A stretch of DNA of 64,000 bases from Leptolyngbya sp. PCC 7375 (GTDB lineage: Bacteria; Cyanobacteriota; Cyanobacteriia; Phormidesmidales; Phormidesmidaceae): the NCBI RefSeq assembly GCF_000316115.1, contig NZ_JH993797.1, positions 3,024,486 to 3,088,485 on the forward strand, read 5' to 3'. Both the position numbers and the translations under genes were made by a program. Positions within the stretch are counted from its first letter, which is position 1. Each line of letters opens with the position of its first letter. Shown here one piece after another: positions 39,532-46,966 of the stretch. The notes under the pieces were generated by a model that saw nothing but the letters and a program-made list of their open reading frames with translations, was not told the DNA's origin and did no database searches.

Positions 39532-41128
39532 GGGTGCTCTTGCCCACTCTGGACAATTTCACTTTTCCATGGTTTTTCAGCTCCCTCACTAGCTCCCTAA
39601 CCTCCTCTACATTAAATCTTTGGGCCAACGCATTACGCTGGATCTCCCGCTGCGTGGCCTGTCCACCCTGCTCAACCAGGTAGTGGACAATGGTTGACAA
39701 TGGATCATCAGTCCTCCCTGAGGACGCCTTCTGATACACAGTCGCCAACCCCCAGGGCCTTGCAGGCTCCAATGAATCCACGTATTTTGTGGAGAACCGA
39801 TCGATCAGAGCCTGACTGACATGCAGGGTCTGCAACCGCTCTGCCTCCGTCGTTGCCAGGAAGCAATCTCCCTTTCCTAGCAGGTTTACTGCCGAGCCGT
39901 CGTCATTGCCAAAAATCATACGACTGTCTGCGTCTGTTTTTGTCCGCAATGCGATCCTCCCTGGTAGATTGGAACGGATCAGCGGGGTCAGGACTGACGC
40001 TTCAGGTCTCTGGGTGGCCACGATGAGATGGATACCGGTCGAGCGAGCTTTCTGGGCAATCCGTACCATGGCTGTTTCTAACCGTTTGCTGGTGGGTAGT
40101 TCCGATTCCTCCTTTGAGACCTTGGCAGGTAGGACGCACATGCAATCTGCCAGCTCATCAAATACGGCGAGCAAACGTGGCATGGGTTTAGCTGGATGCT
40201 TCTGGTTGTACACATCGATATCTTTGCAACGGGCAGCGGCCAGGACTCGATCGCGATGGTCCATTACCTGACACAGGTGCTCCAAGGCATAGACTGCTTC
40301 ATTGGCTTCTGACACTACTGGCCCATAGAGCCAGGGAATATTCTGAAAGTCAGGAAATTCCGAGCGTTTGATGCTGATCAGTAGCACTTTGGCCAGTTCC
40401 GGGGAATAGCGCCAGAACAGGCTGTAGAGCATGGCTCGAATGACGCCAGATTTGCCACCGCCTGTGGTGCCGCCCACGAGCAAATGGCAACTGTTAGCAT
40501 CGGAGATGTCCACTTCTCGCAGGGTGCCATCTAGACTGACGCCTAAGGCCAGGGTGATTTTGGAGGGGGGCGACGATCGCAACTCTGACTGTACATAAGC
40601 CTCAAACAGGACAAACTGCCGATCCGGACGCGGTACGTCCAGGGCCACACAGCCTGACTGGGCGGAAATGATCGGTACGGTGTCTAACCCCAGATGGACT
40701 TTCAGGTCAGTGGCCAGGGCGGAGATCGCTGATACCTTTACTCCCAAGCGTGGCTTGAGCTGGTGTCGGGTGAAGGTTGGTCCTGGTACTTCCCCCAGAT
40801 AATCCACCTGCACTCGGAAGGCTTTGAGCACTGAGACGATTTGACCGCCCATGCCCTCGGGTAAAGGTTCTGCCTGGGAAGCTTCAGGTGCAGTTCCTTG
40901 ATTGGGTTCATAGGCAGGTAGGTTGAATGCTTCCTCTGCCATTAGGACATTCCAACCGGTTTCAAACTCCTGGCGATTGCTCACTACACCCAAAGCCATC
41001 GCTACCTGGATCAGGTCACGCCAGATTTGCTGCCCGGAGACGCCCTGAAATTCTTGGGGATACTCTTGAGTGTATTGGTTTGCGATCGCACAAAACTGCT
41101 TGAATCGTTGGAACTGTGCGGGGGACAT
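39497..41128 (-). CDS. FtsK/SpoIIIE-like DNA translocase, 543 aa
   Basis: The motor domain has GGTTGGGKS (Walker A, residues 219-227), LLAVFDELAD (Walker B, about 320) and STGIHLIVATQRPEASVL with RSNLPGRIALR (FtsK family core). A C-terminal winged-helix domain (TQREIQRNALAQRFNVEEVR) resembles the gamma domain of FtsK. There are no membrane segments, unlike chromosomal FtsK, so this is the plasmid or ICE type; membrane anchoring may come from the two proteins encoded just upstream. ATG 41128 is chosen because GAGG lies 8 bases before it. A HIP1 site is near the 5' end. It is last in a leftward operon. Confidence 0.88.
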   Translation of the reverse strand: MSPAQFQRFKQFCAIANQYTQEYPQEFQGVSGQQIWRDLIQVAMALGVVSNRQEFETGWNVLMAEEAFNLPAYEPNQGTAPEASQAEPLPEGMGGQIVSVLKAFRVQVDYLGEVPGPTFTRHQLKPRLGVKVSAISALATDLKVHLGLDTVPIISAQSGCVALDVPRPDRQFVLFEAYVQSELRSSPPSKITLALGVSLDGTLREVDISDANSCHLLVGGTTGGGKSGVIRAMLYSLFWRYSPELAKVLLISIKRSEFPDFQNIPWLYGPVVSEANEAVYALEHLCQVMDHRDRVLAAARCKDIDVYNQKHPAKPMPRLLAVFDELADCMCVLPAKVSKEESELPTSKRLETAMVRIAQKARSTGIHLIVATQRPEASVLTPLIRSNLPGRIALRTKTDADSRMIFGNDDGSAVNLLGKGDCFLATTEAERLQTLHVSQALIDRFSTKYVDSLEPARPWGLATVYQKASSGRTDDPLSTIVHYLVEQGGQATQREIQRNALAQRFNVEEVRELVRELKNHGKVKLSRVGKSTLISLSNLDNDN

Positions 41129-41201
41129 GGTGACTTCCTCTAAACATGGCAAAGGGCGACTACCCGGAAGCAGTCGCCTGATAATGGGGGTAGGGGCTGA
41201 C

Positions 41202-41711
41202 TTACACCAGTGAGCCGGTGATTAGCCAGTGCAGGCCGACTGCGCCAAAGGCCCCCAGGGCAAAGCGGGTACACCAGGCGACTTTGCCATTGCCATCGCG
41301 AAAGAGATCGTTAAAAATCCACCAGGCGGTGGCCACCAGGGGCACCAGTAAGCCGGTCTTCCACATGGGGAAATAGTTGAGATTCTCTAACAGGAGAGCG
41401 ACCCAAAGGGTGAAGCTGGCCGTGGTTAGGGGCTTGGGATTAGGCCATTCGGAACAGAATTTGAGTAAAGTTGCAACAGCAACAGTCCAGCCGAAAAACA
41501 CAAGATGGTCCATCCCTGGTACCAGGCGTGGGGCTAGGAAAAGTCCGGCAGTGGCAAGGAGACCGGCAAAGCCTACTGCTGCTAGTAGTTCATCTCCAGA
41601 GGACTTGCCCAGGCTAAAGTTTTTGATGCCCGGCATCGGGGTTGAGGTTCCAGCACCCTGGACTGGCGGTTGCATGGTGGAGATTAGTCGCTTTAGTTCA
41701 TTAAAACTCAT
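41202..41711 (-). CDS. Multi-spanning membrane protein of unknown function, 169 aa
   Basis: From ATG 41711 (MSFNELKRLIS), after a G-rich Shine-Dalgarno-like tract. Four to five hydrophobic helices follow: AAVGFAGLLATAGLFLAP, DHLVFFGWTVAVATLLKF, LTTASFTLWVALLLENL, TGLLVPLVATAWWIF and a C-terminal FALGAFGAVGLHWLI. It lies between a coiled-coil, tail-anchored protein and the FtsK-like pump, with a 4-base gap to the former, so it plausibly forms the membrane part of a DNA-transfer or partition complex. No family recognised. Confidence 0.75.
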   Translation of the reverse strand: MSFNELKRLISTMQPPVQGAGTSTPMPGIKNFSLGKSSGDELLAAVGFAGLLATAGLFLAPRLVPGMDHLVFFGWTVAVATLLKFCSEWPNPKPLTTASFTLWVALLLENLNYFPMWKTGLLVPLVATAWWIFNDLFRDGNGKVAWCTRFALGAFGAVGLHWLITGSLV

Positions 41712-41715
41712 GGTG

Positions 41716-42210
41716 TTAGTCCCCCTCGGTGATAAGACCAATACAGAGCACTGTGAGCACAGCAAAGAAAATGGCTAGAAACCCATTGGTGGAGTCTCCC
41801 CCAGCTGTCGCTTCAACTTTGTTATCGACGGTCAGGTTGATAGTGGGGATCAGCGGCGGGGGCGGCGGCATATTGAACTGTTGCTGGGCCAGCTGACTTA
41901 GGAGATCTTGATGGGCTTGTTGTTGAGCCAACAACATCTGTTGCAACGTTGCCATGTGGTGGTTCATCTGCTGCGCCTGCTGTTGCTGCAGTCCCTGAAA
42001 CTGGCTGATCAGAGCACACAGTTCCTGTTCTCGATGTTGAGCCAGGCCCTGGCAAATATCGGCCACCATCTGGGCGGTTTGGTAGGGTTGAGGGATGAGA
42101 TTAAACACGTCATAGAACAGCTGTTGCCGTTCGGTGTCGAGCTGTGTGGGGTGGATGATGTCACCTGCTAGCACAGGCATGGTGTTGGGGCGTCTTACTA
42201 AATGTGTCAT
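41716..42210 (-). CDS. Coiled-coil, tail-anchored membrane protein, 164 aa
   Basis: A glutamine-rich coiled coil (about residues 75-115: FQGLQQQQAQQMNHHMATLQ and following) is followed by a proline stretch (FNMPPPPPLIP) and a single C-terminal membrane helix (GFLAIFFAVLTVLCIGLI). The topology suggests a cytosolic oligomeric rod anchored at the membrane. It is co-directional and nearly contiguous with the membrane protein and the FtsK-like gene. A second ATG ten codons in (42180) is an alternative start. Family not recognised. Confidence 0.75.
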   Translation of the reverse strand: MTHLVRRPNTMPVLAGDIIHPTQLDTERQQLFYDVFNLIPQPYQTAQMVADICQGLAQHREQELCALISQFQGLQQQQAQQMNHHMATLQQMLLAQQQAHQDLLSQLAQQQFNMPPPPPLIPTINLTVDNKVEATAGGDSTNGFLAIFFAVLTVLCIGLITEGD

Positions 42211-42274
42211 GGTTCATATCGGGGGATTAGGGTAAGGATCTGCAGGGATAGAAGAGAGTTTGAGTTTGGTGGGC

Positions 42275-42400
42275 TTACGGATTTGTTAATCGCTGGGGAA
42301 CCTCGCCAGCGCGGTGGAGTGGATCAGGTTTGGAGATAGGGGATGTGTTGACGGCAATGACAACAAGGAGTAACAAGATTGCGCCCAGTGCAAATTTCAT
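42275..42400 (-). CDS. Small membrane peptide, 41 aa
   Basis: My own reading: ATG at 42400 with GGAGG about 8 bases upstream, encoding MKFALGAILLLLVVIAV, a single hydrophobic helix or signal anchor, then a short polar tail ending EVPQRLTNP. It lies 64 bases upstream of the coiled-coil membrane protein in the same direction. Good ribosome-binding site, membrane helix and operon position support a real gene. Confidence 0.6.
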   Translation of the reverse strand: MKFALGAILLLLVVIAVNTSPISKPDPLHRAGEVPQRLTNP

Positions 42401-42444
42401 CGTTGGTAACCTCCCTGGGGTGGATGGTATGGAGAGTCAGGAAC

Positions 42445-42531
42445 CTATCGAGATACGCCAGCCTCAATACCCCCATAGTCATCTCCCTCTTTATGCCGAG
42501 GTTGCTTAGTCATAGGCTGATGGTTTTCCAT
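42445..42531 (-). CDS. Possible tiny ORF, 28 aa
   Basis: ATG at 42531 with GGAG about 8 bases upstream; product MENHQPMTKQPRHKEGDDYG and eight more residues, highly polar. It would be the first gene of the operon leading to the FtsK-like pump. Its shortness makes chance a serious alternative. Confidence 0.3.
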   Translation of the reverse strand: MENHQPMTKQPRHKEGDDYGGIEAGVSR

Positions 42532-42575
42532 TTGTATTCTCCGGTGAAGAGTTAACAGTGACGGTGTGAGGAGGG

Positions 42576-44717
42576 TTACTCAGGTGGGATTGCAATCGTG
42601 GGCACTTTGCCTTTCCAACGTTGCCGTAGAATGTCACCGACAGGCCGTTGCCGATGGGTTCTTAATCGTTCCAGTTCAATCTCATCGGCCCAAATGATCC
42701 AGTGTTTTGGGGACGTGGGTTGCTGCCGGGCTTTGACCCAACCACGTCGCACCCAGTTGTATAGGGTCACGGTGGGCATCCCCAGCGTGACCGCTAACTC
42801 AGGGAGCCACCACTCATGCTCAGAAAGGGGCTCTCTGGCTTTAGGCAATGGACGAGGCCGGAGTCCGAGATGGCGTATCAAGGTTTGGACGATTTCTCGA
42901 GTGAAGGTTTGACGTCGTTTGGGTGGACGAAACCCTTCTTGATGCAAGCAGTCAACTATTTCATCGGTTGTTAAATTGGCCTCGACCAGTTGCTCTAGCC
43001 GCTCACATAACTGAGGGTAGTAACTCAGTTGTGTCCATTTTGCCACCGGACGAATAATTTGAGCTTGACAGGAGAATCCTCCCGACCACTCAATCATAAC
43101 CTGAACCTGTTCACTTGTGCCTTCAACAGTGACAATGATTTTATCAATCACCTGCCGGATGATTTCTTTGCGTTGAGCCTGAGTTGTTGTTGGCACAGAC
43201 CATAAGGCAGGCAGGTCTTGAGCAAGTCTTCGAATCTGTTGTTGTTGGTCGGGTGATAGTTGTTTGGGCTTCTCGCAACAAAAACGTTCATAGTCTTCTT
43301 GGAGTTGTTGTTGAGCTTGCAATTTAGCTTCCCATTCTTGGGCTAATTGTCTGGCGACCAAACGGTTCTCTGGCTCTACTAACTGGTAATGTCGTCTGGC
43401 TCTATCAGTCTCAAATTGGGCTCTCTCAAGTCGTTGGTGCCACACCTTGTCGAGTTCTAATCGGTCTTCTTCAAGATGTCTTGCAGCGGCCAGTGACAAC
43501 TCTAATGCGGCGGGTTCCAGGGCCTGTAAAACTTGGTCAACAACATACTCATCTAAACAAGCACCCGACAAGTGTTGGCAAATCTCACCCCCATAATCGA
43601 CTTTCTCTCGGGCGCAGATATAGCGATGATGATCTTGTCCATGGGAATACTGAACCGCCATGCGACCCCCACATCGACCACACACTAACAACCCACACAG
43701 TAACCCAACCCCTTGACGGGGATGTCCTTGTTCATTACTGCGGTTCTGATTGGACTTGAGTTGAGCAATATTCTGCTGGTATTTTTCCCAGCTAATGTAC
43801 GCCGGATGGTGATCTTTGATCAAGACCAGCCATTCCTCGCAAGGCTTAACCACTCTGCCGGTATGAGGTCGTCCCGCTTTCTTTTTTCGAGGGTCTACTT
43901 GTCTGCGTCCATAGGCATAGGCCCCAGCATAGGTTGGATGTCTCAGGAGATTTTGCAATGTCGCTCGATTGGGCCGATGCCATTCTAAATCGCCTTTTGT
44001 CGGTCCCGATAATACCCGTACCCCAATCTGAATATGATGGGTCACTAGGTACTGGAGTACGGCATTGAGGGTCCCCAATTCCTCAAATTTTCTGAAGATC
44101 AGCTGCACCACCTGTTGTACTTGTTCGTCTGGGTCAAAGTGTATTTCCCCAGAGGGACGACGCACATAGCCGATGGGCACATTGAAGCCCAATTCCCCTC
44201 GTTCAGCTTTGTTACGCTTTCCCTGAATCATTCGCTGTTTGAGGATGTGGAGCTCTATCTCCGAGAACGATCCTTTCAACCCAAGCAAGAGCCTGTCGTT
44301 GTAATCACTCGGATTATAGATGCCGTCCAGGTCGGCTATCAGTGTGCCGAATAGGGCACAGATTTCCAACAGTTGATGCCAATCTTTCGATGAACGGGCC
44401 AACCGGGACATCTCTACTCCTAATATTAACCCCACATGATTGAGACCCACTTCACTGACAAGACGTTGAAAGCCTAAACGTCCTTCAGCGCTACTGCCTG
44501 ACTTTCCTAAATCATCATCAATGGTCAGCACACGCTCGGCTCTCCAGCCTAGGGCTTCGGCTCGCCCCACTAATCCATACTGGAGTCGGGTCGATTCTTG
44601 ATGGTCGCTCACCTGCTGCAAGGTTGACTGACGAACATAGACCACCGCTAACCGGTCCAGATGATGGGCTTGTATTTTTTCTGAAGGCCAGTGGCTGCTA
44701 TTCGTTGGGAGACTCAT
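42576..44717 (-). CDS. Large serine recombinase, 713 aa
   Basis: Resolvase domain with the nucleophile S31 in VVYVRQST, plus LGVEMSRLARSSKDWHQL and the E-helix LKGSFSEIELHILKQRM. A recombinase domain (FNVPIGYVRRPSGE), a zinc beta-ribbon (VCGRCGGRM with a later YICAREK and GGEIC) and a long coiled coil follow. The C-terminal ~100 residues add a helix-turn-helix (LPELAVTLGMPTVTLYNWVR), an extra DNA-binding module. Such enzymes integrate or transpose DNA without a tRNA target. It overlaps the small upstream gene by 20 bases and sits between the ParM/RHH pair and the FtsK operon, perhaps as an insertion into one ancestral plasmid operon. Element ends not found. Confidence 0.9.
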   Translation of the reverse strand: MSLPTNSSHWPSEKIQAHHLDRLAVVYVRQSTLQQVSDHQESTRLQYGLVGRAEALGWRAERVLTIDDDLGKSGSSAEGRLGFQRLVSEVGLNHVGLILGVEMSRLARSSKDWHQLLEICALFGTLIADLDGIYNPSDYNDRLLLGLKGSFSEIELHILKQRMIQGKRNKAERGELGFNVPIGYVRRPSGEIHFDPDEQVQQVVQLIFRKFEELGTLNAVLQYLVTHHIQIGVRVLSGPTKGDLEWHRPNRATLQNLLRHPTYAGAYAYGRRQVDPRKKKAGRPHTGRVVKPCEEWLVLIKDHHPAYISWEKYQQNIAQLKSNQNRSNEQGHPRQGVGLLCGLLVCGRCGGRMAVQYSHGQDHHRYICAREKVDYGGEICQHLSGACLDEYVVDQVLQALEPAALELSLAAARHLEEDRLELDKVWHQRLERAQFETDRARRHYQLVEPENRLVARQLAQEWEAKLQAQQQLQEDYERFCCEKPKQLSPDQQQQIRRLAQDLPALWSVPTTTQAQRKEIIRQVIDKIIVTVEGTSEQVQVMIEWSGGFSCQAQIIRPVAKWTQLSYYPQLCERLEQLVEANLTTDEIVDCLHQEGFRPPKRRQTFTREIVQTLIRHLGLRPRPLPKAREPLSEHEWWLPELAVTLGMPTVTLYNWVRRGWVKARQQPTSPKHWIIWADEIELERLRTHRQRPVGDILRQRWKGKVPTIAIPPE

Positions 44718-44901
44718 TCGTCACCTCCTGTCCTGACTGGGCACTCAGATGATTCTCCAGCAGTTGGCTCAAGACATTGATCAGTCTCTGCCGCTTCAGT
44801 TGCGGCAACCGTTGCCACAGCTCCTTCCTCGGAGGACAGGCAGACGGGGGGACTCGTTTCGCTCTGACATGGATATTCTTCCTTTTCGTGCAATGGCTCA
44901 C
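44698..44901 (-). CDS. Small accessory protein of the serine-recombinase element, 67 aa
   Basis: GTG start at 44901; the coding sequence overlaps the start of the recombinase gene by 20 bases. The helix ELWQRLPQLKRQRLINVLSQ resembles the short conserved proteins (W..LP...R..v...L..LL) often encoded just before large recombinases and some IS transposases. It is Arg/Lys-rich at its N-terminus and may bind DNA or control translation of the recombinase. The start is uncertain because a stop lies three codons upstream. Confidence 0.5.
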   Translation of the reverse strand: MSHCTKRKNIHVRAKRVPPSACPPRKELWQRLPQLKRQRLINVLSQLLENHLSAQSGQEVTNESPNE

Positions 44902-45031
44902 TTGCCTTTATTTTGGCGACGAGTTCAACCAAGCGGAGTAACCCCCTCAATCTAACGGTAGGGTATTGAGAAGGCTTCGTCTTTATAGGGGTATTATGGC
45001 TGGCGCATTGAAATGGGCAATAAGAGAGATA

Positions 45032-45301
45032 TCAGGACCAAAGGGGAGCTAGATGGGTGCCTGGATCCCTTGGAGGGGTGGACTGTTCTGAAAGAGTGAC
45101 GGGCTGAGCAGTTGGTGTTGGGGCCACCTCAGTCATGGTGTCAGCGCCGGGTTCCAGCTCCCAGGTGGCCTTCAGGTGTCGTCCATAGCGGGTTAAGAGC
45201 ACTCCCACCACTTCGGTCAGGCTGCCCAGCCGAGTATTTTCTTTCAGGTCATTGGCAATGGTGAGATGCTCTTCCCGCAGGACAATCCGTGCTTGCGCCA
45301 T
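45032..45301 (-). CDS. Ribbon-helix-helix-like partner of the ParM-like protein, 89 aa
   Basis: Begins 3 bases after the stop of the ParM-like gene, with GGAGG overlapping that stop. The N-terminal half (ARIVLREEHLTIANDLKENT, then GSLTEVVGVLLTRYGRHL) has the pattern of one beta strand and two helices of ribbon-helix-helix DNA-binding proteins. The C-terminal half is Pro/Thr-rich and probably disordered. In parMRC systems the adaptor ParR is an RHH protein encoded directly after parM, so this is a likely ParR analogue. It is inferred from position and secondary-structure pattern, not clear sequence identity. Confidence 0.65.
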   Translation of the reverse strand: MAQARIVLREEHLTIANDLKENTRLGSLTEVVGVLLTRYGRHLKATWELEPGADTMTEVAPTPTAQPVTLSEQSTPPRDPGTHLAPLWS

Positions 45302-45304
45302 GGC

Positions 45305-46306
45305 CTAGTCCTCCAGCAGTCCATAAAGGCTGATCAGTTGGGGGCTGGGCTGTTCAGGAATCTTGAATCGTCCGTTGCTGGTCTCGGCCAGGGCCGTAGC
45401 CAGTGCAGCCGACCCACCGACAATCAGAACTTCGCCAATCTCGGCAGCCTGCTTGACCCAGGTTTCTCGCAGGGTGGCTTGAATATCTGCCAGCCAATCC
45501 TGACGGCAGCGTTCGAATAGTCCGGCAAAACTCTGGCGTGGGCCAATGGTAAAGGTGCCGGTGGCAATGGCATCCATAATCAGCCCCAAATCGGGACTAT
45601 ATTCAGAGCGAGCCTTGAGGGCAGCGGCAATCTTATTGGCCAGGTCAAAGGTGCCAGGCAGTTTCACATCAGCGGCCCGGTCAATCAGACCATTGGGCAG
45701 AATCACCCGTGCCAGGGCTGTCCCACCGCCGAGATCGAGCACGGCGTTTTTGCGGTGATAGTTAAACAGCCCCTGATTCCAGGCATAGCGCCAGGCGCTG
45801 AGGCATTCATCGACCACTTCCACCCGGTTGATCTTGGCGGCAATTTCCACATCATTGCGTTTGAACTGGTGCAGCCCCTGTAAGGCGGTTAACCGTTTTA
45901 CGGCTTGGTGATCGCGGGTATCGGGGGTAGTGACGACCAGGGTATCAATCAGAATGTGGGTGCGATCTTCCGTTGGTTCCAGGGCAGCAAGAAATAGCTT
46001 TTGGGCCAGGTTGGCTTTGCTGTGCTGGTAGGTGGGCTTACCCTTGAGTTCTTGGGCGACCTGACCGACCACGTAGCGGATGCCGTTGGACTCGATAATC
46101 ACGGTATCCGAGTCTGGCAGGGCATCTTCCCAATCTTCCAGGGGTTTGATGTAGGAGGGAATGCAGCGGGGCTGATGGTCTGGGCTAACCCATTTGATAA
46201 AGCGGTTACCTCCATCAAAGGCAAAGCGGCGATAGGTGAGGACGCTATTGGGCGTTTGGGTGACGGGTTGCGTGCTAGTTTCGGCACGCTCAATGGCAAG
46301 TTTCAT
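45305..46306 (-). CDS. ParM/StbA-like actin-family plasmid segregation protein (copy 1)
   Basis: 333 aa from ATG 46306, which has AAGGAG about 11 bases upstream; a longer start at 46336 is possible. Actin-fold nucleotide motifs: RFAFDGGNRFIKW (phosphate 1), NAVLDLGGGTALARV (phosphate 2) and GEVLIVGGSAAL (adenosine). Such proteins polymerise with ATP and push plasmid copies apart, using an adaptor bound to a centromere repeat. The adaptor candidate is the next gene. The upstream region has inverted copies of GTCAAGCAGGG that could be the centromere/operator. No HIP1 site here, unlike the second ParM locus. Confidence 0.82.
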   Translation of the reverse strand: MKLAIERAETSTQPVTQTPNSVLTYRRFAFDGGNRFIKWVSPDHQPRCIPSYIKPLEDWEDALPDSDTVIIESNGIRYVVGQVAQELKGKPTYQHSKANLAQKLFLAALEPTEDRTHILIDTLVVTTPDTRDHQAVKRLTALQGLHQFKRNDVEIAAKINRVEVVDECLSAWRYAWNQGLFNYHRKNAVLDLGGGTALARVILPNGLIDRAADVKLPGTFDLANKIAAALKARSEYSPDLGLIMDAIATGTFTIGPRQSFAGLFERCRQDWLADIQATLRETWVKQAAEIGEVLIVGGSAALATALAETSNGRFKIPEQPSPQLISLYGLLED

Positions 46307-46320
46307 AAAGGTTAATACTC

Positions 46321-46411
46321 CTTGACGCTTGGTCAAGCAGGGGCTTAGCGCGAGTTCATGAATTTAGATATTTAGTGATGGGCAGGTTCACGCTGCGGCC
46401 CTGCTTGACGC
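46321..46411. promoter_or_regulatory. Inverted repeats upstream of ParM copy 1 (candidate operator/centromere)
   Basis: GTCAAGCAGGGGC at 46332-46344 and GCCCTGCTTGAC at 46398-46409 are inverted copies (12 of 13 match), and CTTGACGC occurs at 46321 and 46404. The first site also forms a short palindrome (46321-46337). They lie between the divergent ParM-like and CopG-like genes, where autoregulatory sites of plasmid partition systems are expected. Confidence 0.5.
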
Positions 46412-46515
46412 GTTACGCGCTTAGGTTAGCATAGAATTAACATAGAATGCCATTTAATAAGCATTGATTGCTATGGCGTCAACCTGAGAAAGACCGGCAG
46501 GAGGATAGAATCGGC

Positions 46516-46716
46516 ATGTTAAACACTATGATTCGCCCAATGAGTAAACGAACCACCATAGTTCTGCCGGATCAGGTTTTTCAAGATTTGGAACGTTGGG
46601 CGGATGAGGAAGGACGGCCCACAGCTAACCTGGCAGCGTTTCTGGTCGAAATTTCAGTTAGGGCAAAATATCCTGAGAAATATCCTGCACCGGCGAAGCA
46701 TACTAGCAATGAGTGA
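46516..46716 (+). CDS. CopG/RHH-type small DNA-binding protein, 66 aa
   Basis: ATG 46516 with AGGAGGA 10 bases upstream. The core KRTTIVLPDQVFQDLERWAD followed by EEGRPTANLAAFLVEISV is the beta-helix-helix of CopG-like ribbon-helix-helix proteins. Such proteins repress plasmid copy-number or antitoxin operons. It is divergent from the ParM-like gene with about 200 bases between. No toxin partner follows. Confidence 0.75.
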   Translation: MLNTMIRPMSKRTTIVLPDQVFQDLERWADEEGRPTANLAAFLVEISVRAKYPEKYPAPAKHTSNE

Positions 46717-46966
46717 TACTCGAGGATTCTCATATGATTAGATGTGCTAAGCCTAGATATTGTTTCTTCAGGTGTTCTCTGTGGGAGCGAGAAGTGTTTT
46801 ACTTTGATACTTTTAAGCAGCTCTAATTGAAAATTTTGTATGTATATAGCTTACTGTCAGCTGCTCAGCTGCAACCTATTCGGCTAAACATAATGGGAGT
46901 GAAATGTGTCTTGCCAGCACTGACAAAAGAGACGCTGAGAAAAGAGGAGGATAACTTTATATAGCC

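Noticed and set aside
44714..44950. Alternative 78-codon minus-strand frame upstream of the serine recombinase
   Set aside because: It overlaps the 67-aa frame, which shows a family-like helix (ELWQRLPQLKRQRLINVLSQ); this frame has low-complexity Glu/Ala/Thr content.
46516..46716. Antitoxin half of a toxin-antitoxin pair
   Set aside because: No toxin-like frame precedes or follows it; its position opposite the parM-like gene fits a copy-number or partition repressor better.
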